Shown here: positions 5,232-7,177 of the stretch, in pieces | How positions within the stretch are numbered: position 1 is the first letter of the stretch | How the letters are laid out: every line of letters starts with the position of its first letter | NCBI RefSeq assembly: GCF_000758945.1 | Contig: NZ_JRND01000023.1 | Span: forward strand, 1 to 7,177 | Source: Lancefieldella parvula_C | Lineage (GTDB): Bacteria > Actinomycetota > Coriobacteriia > Coriobacteriales > Atopobiaceae | Direction of reading: 5' to 3' | Length of the DNA: 7,177 nucleotides | Made by a program: the position numbers and the translations under genes | The notes under the pieces: generated by a model | Told to the model about the DNA's origin: nothing | The model's database searches: none | Seen by the model: the letters and a program-made list of their open reading frames with translations, nothing else

Positions 5232-5984
5232 ATGGCATTCGATTTTACAGGTAAGCTGGTTCTGGTTACAGGCGGAAGCGCTGGTATTGGCGCTGAGATC
5301 TCCAAGGGTATTGTTGCTGGAGGTGGACATGTAATCGTTTGCTCTCGTCACGAGGACACTGGCCGCAAGTTTGTCGAGGAGCTCGGCGAGGGTAACTTCT
5401 TCTACACAATGGACATTGCAGATGCCGAGGGCGTCAAGAAGACCGTTGCTCAGATTCTTGAGGAGTGCGGCGACGTCAACGTTCTTATCAACTGCGCTGG
5501 TCGCATCAGCTCCGTTCCTTTCACCGAGGTTGACGACAAAGAGTGGAACAACACTATCAACACCAACCTCACCGGTACCTACAACGTAACTCACGCTCTC
5601 TGGCAGCACTTCATTAATCGTGGTGGCGCTCGCATTGTCAACGTTTCTTCCGTTGCAGGCAAGATTGGCGGCGGCCTCCTTGGTACTGTTGCTTACGCAT
5701 CTTCTAAGGCTGGTATGAACGGCTTTACCAAGGCTATCGCTAAAGAGGGCGGCAAGTACGGCATTTCTTGTAACGCTGTTTGCCCATCCTTCACCATTAC
5801 AGATATGACCACTGCACTCTCCAACGATGAGGAGAAGTACAAGAAGGTCGTAGGCATTATTCCTCTCGGCCGTCCTGCACAGGCATCTGAGCCTGCACAG
5901 ATGGTACTGTTCTTTGCTTCCGACGCTGCTAGCTTTGTCAACGGTGAGGTTGGCGACTGCGACGGCGGCATCGTAATGGATTAG
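5232..5984 (+). CDS. Short-chain dehydrogenase/reductase, possibly KduD/gluconate 5-dehydrogenase-like (250 aa)
   Basis: Classical SDR, cytoplasmic NAD(P)-dependent oxidoreductase. Visible motifs: cofactor loop TGGSAGIG (13-20), NCAG (87-90, a variant of NNAG), tetrad Asn112, Ser140, Tyr155 and Lys159 (YASSK), and C-terminal DGGIVMD. Arg39 after the second strand (VCSRHED) leans towards NADPH. Between Ser140 and Tyr155 there are two residues more than in many classical SDRs. ATG 5232 is chosen over a GTG at 5208 because AAGGAG (5221-5226) lies five bases before it and the SDR fold begins there. The kdgT-type gene starts ten bases downstream, so the likely substrate is a keto-deoxy sugar acid, for example 2,5-diketo-3-deoxygluconate to 2-keto-3-deoxygluconate as with KduD. 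Other sugar-acid or acyl reductase roles remain possible. Codon choice (AAG, GTT, GGT/GGC, CGT/CGC) suggests strong expression. Confidence 0.88.
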   Translation: MAFDFTGKLVLVTGGSAGIGAEISKGIVAGGGHVIVCSRHEDTGRKFVEELGEGNFFYTMDIADAEGVKKTVAQILEECGDVNVLINCAGRISSVPFTEVDDKEWNNTINTNLTGTYNVTHALWQHFINRGGARIVNVSSVAGKIGGGLLGTVAYASSKAGMNGFTKAIAKEGGKYGISCNAVCPSFTITDMTTALSNDEEKYKKVVGIIPLGRPAQASEPAQMVLFFASDAASFVNGEVGDCDGGIVMD

Positions 5985-5994
5985 GTGATTGTTG

Positions 5995-6990
5995 ATGGCT
6001 ACAAAAGAACCAATTTCTCTTCAGCACCCATTTAAGGCACTGGGTCGCATTCCAGGCGCAAACATCCTGGTACCACTGCTTCTTGGCGTTTTCATGAACA
6101 CATTTTTCCCAGATGTATTCCCAACGCTTGGTAGCTTTACTGCTGCTATGACCGTTAAGGGTACTGCTGCTCTGGTTGGTGCTTTCATGTTGTGTGTTGG
6201 TGCAACTATTTCGTTTAAGAGTGCACCAAAGGCTGCTCTTCGTGGCGCTATCATCATCATCTCTAAGGTTGTGTTCTGCGTTGCTCTTGGTCTTGCAGTT
6301 CTATTCTTCCTGAACGACAACCTGCTTGGCCTTTCTTCCATGGTCATCCTTGCTGCTTGCTCTGGTGCAAACAACTCCATGTATGCAGGACTGATGGCTG
6401 ATTATGGTAACGAGTATGAGCAGGGCGCAGTCGCAATTACTACGCTGGTCGTTGGCCCTCCAGTTACCATGCTTGCTCTTGGCGCAACTGGTCAGTCTCC
6501 AATTAACTGGTCTTTGCTTGGTGCAGTTCTCCCAATTATCCTGGGTATTCTGCTTGGCAACTGCTTCCCATCTATGAAGAAGATGCTCACAAGCGCTCTG
6601 CCAGCAATTATTGTCATGACCTTCTTTGCTATGGGCACAACCATGAAGTTTGATTCTCTCATTATGGCTGGTCCTGCAGGTATTCTGCTTGGCGTTATCT
6701 GCTCTGTTTGCGGTGGCTTTATCAACTACTTTGTTGATAAAGCAACTGGTGGAACCGGAATTGCAGGCGTTGCAATTTCTTCCTGCGCAGGCGCAAACGC
6801 ACTTACACCTGCTGCTATGGCAGAGGCAAACCCAGCCCTGTATGGCGGCGCTGCTCTTGCAACAGCAAATGCACAGGTAGCAGCTGCAGTTATCGTTACT
6901 GCAATCCTGACTCCTTTGATTACTGGTTATGTTGCTGAGCACTTTGCTAAGAAGGACAACACTTCAGAGGAAGTTGTTGAGTCTGCTTAA
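5995..6990 (+). CDS. kdgT: KdgT-family 2-keto-3-deoxygluconate permease (331 aa)
   Basis: Cytoplasmic-membrane symporter for 2-keto-3-deoxygluconate or a close keto-acid relative. Resemblance to E. coli KdgT runs along the chain: GRIPGANILVPLLLGV (17-32), GSFTAAM (46-52), GAVLPIILGILLGN (176-189), TGGTGIAGVAISSCAGANALTP (251-272) and VAAAVIVTAILTPLIT (295-310). About ten hydrophobic segments are present and the length is usual for the family. The charged tail KKDNTSEEVVES (319-330) is probably cytoplasmic. ATG 5995 is preceded by TAGGTGA (5982-5988), which overlaps the dehydrogenase stop; an in-frame TTG at 5992 or 5989 is a less likely start. Co-transcription with the SDR gene is near certain from the ten-base gap and the terminator after this gene. 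Family assignment is strong; exact substrate is inferred. Confidence 0.88.
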   Translation: MATKEPISLQHPFKALGRIPGANILVPLLLGVFMNTFFPDVFPTLGSFTAAMTVKGTAALVGAFMLCVGATISFKSAPKAALRGAIIIISKVVFCVALGLAVLFFLNDNLLGLSSMVILAACSGANNSMYAGLMADYGNEYEQGAVAITTLVVGPPVTMLALGATGQSPINWSLLGAVLPIILGILLGNCFPSMKKMLTSALPAIIVMTFFAMGTTMKFDSLIMAGPAGILLGVICSVCGGFINYFVDKATGGTGIAGVAISSCAGANALTPAAMAEANPALYGGAALATANAQVAAAVIVTAILTPLITGYVAEHFAKKDNTSEEVVESA

Positions 6991-7012
6991 TTGCCCTTAA
7001 AGTTTCAAGTGT

Positions 7013-7046
7013 AAAATCCCAGCACCTAGCGGTGCTGGGATTTTTT
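7013..7046 (+). terminator. Rho-independent terminator of the dehydrogenase-kdgT operon
   Basis: A perfect 14-bp stem, AAAATCCCAGCACC (7013-7026) with GGTGCTGGGATTTT (7031-7044), closes a TAGC loop and runs into six T (7041-7046). It begins 22 bases after the permease stop. The A-run on the left arm would also allow termination in the opposite direction. Confidence 0.93.
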
Positions 7047-7177
7047 GTGCTGCGAAACAGCACTGGCTCCGTGCAAGAGTTGCTCGAAGAATGGCAATAG
7101 ACGGCTGATAGGGGGGGCGGTGGATGCAGAGATCCTTCGCGAATCACTCGAATAAGTCTCCAAGTGGTAAAAAATGC

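Noticed and set aside
6947..7147. Minus-strand ORF of 66 codons overlapping the kdgT end
   Set aside because: It crosses the strong terminator and the kdgT C-terminus, has low-complexity proline and serine content, and has no ribosome site.
7118..7160. Possible tRNA T-arm near the right edge (TTCGCGAATC)
   Set aside because: No acceptor, D or anticodon stems can be paired around it on either strand.
7124..7177. Open frame from ATG 7124 to the window end
   Set aside because: Only 18 codons are visible, preceded by a G-run rather than a spaced ribosome site; it cannot be judged without downstream sequence.

Overview
The window looks like chromosomal DNA of a Coriobacteriia-type actinobacterium, most likely an Atopobiaceae member such as Lancefieldella/Atopobium or Olsenella. 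This is inferred from moderate GC, strong AGGAGG-type ribosome sites, densely packed genes and the general character of the proteins. No rRNA, tRNA or other phylogenetic marker is present, so the placement is tentative. I see no mobile element, integrase, CRISPR array or phage gene.

The layout is three transcription units. (1) Positions 86-2014, plus strand: a well-formed promoter drives three tightly spaced membrane-protein genes. They encode a 73-aa exported single-pass peptide, a 12-TM major facilitator protein with an unusual acidic C-terminal tail, and a 125-aa four-TM protein with membrane-embedded glutamates. I recognise the MFS fold only; the cassette as a whole has no function I can name. 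(2) Positions 2085-4996, minus strand: a metal-ion ABC uptake operon in the order binding lipoprotein, ATPase, permease, followed by a 46-aa membrane peptide gene with a strong ribosome site. The binding protein's His-His-Glu-Asp ligand set and lack of a His-rich loop point to manganese or iron rather than zinc. Its promoter (TAGACA, 17 bp, TACAAT) is overlapped by a 9-6-9 palindrome that resembles operators of DtxR/MntR/ScaR-type metalloregulators. Units 1 and 2 converge on a hairpin at 2017-2060. (3) Positions 5133-7046, plus strand: a short-chain dehydrogenase/reductase followed by a KdgT-family 2-keto-3-deoxygluconate permease, closed by a strong rho-independent terminator. This pair probably imports and processes hexuronate- or pectin/glycosaminoglycan-derived keto-sugar acids. 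TGAAACAAAA/TTTTGTTTCA half-sites resembling KdgR/IclR operators lie upstream of it.

The 381-base gap between units 2 and 3 is a divergent regulatory region and is rich in repeats. The first 140 bases hold a perfect 19-bp hairpin and the first promoter. The last 130 bases after the terminator hold no convincing gene.

The most interesting items are the uncharacterised three-gene membrane cassette, the small peptide gene at the end of the metal operon, the metalloregulator-like operator, and the split KdgR-like operator.
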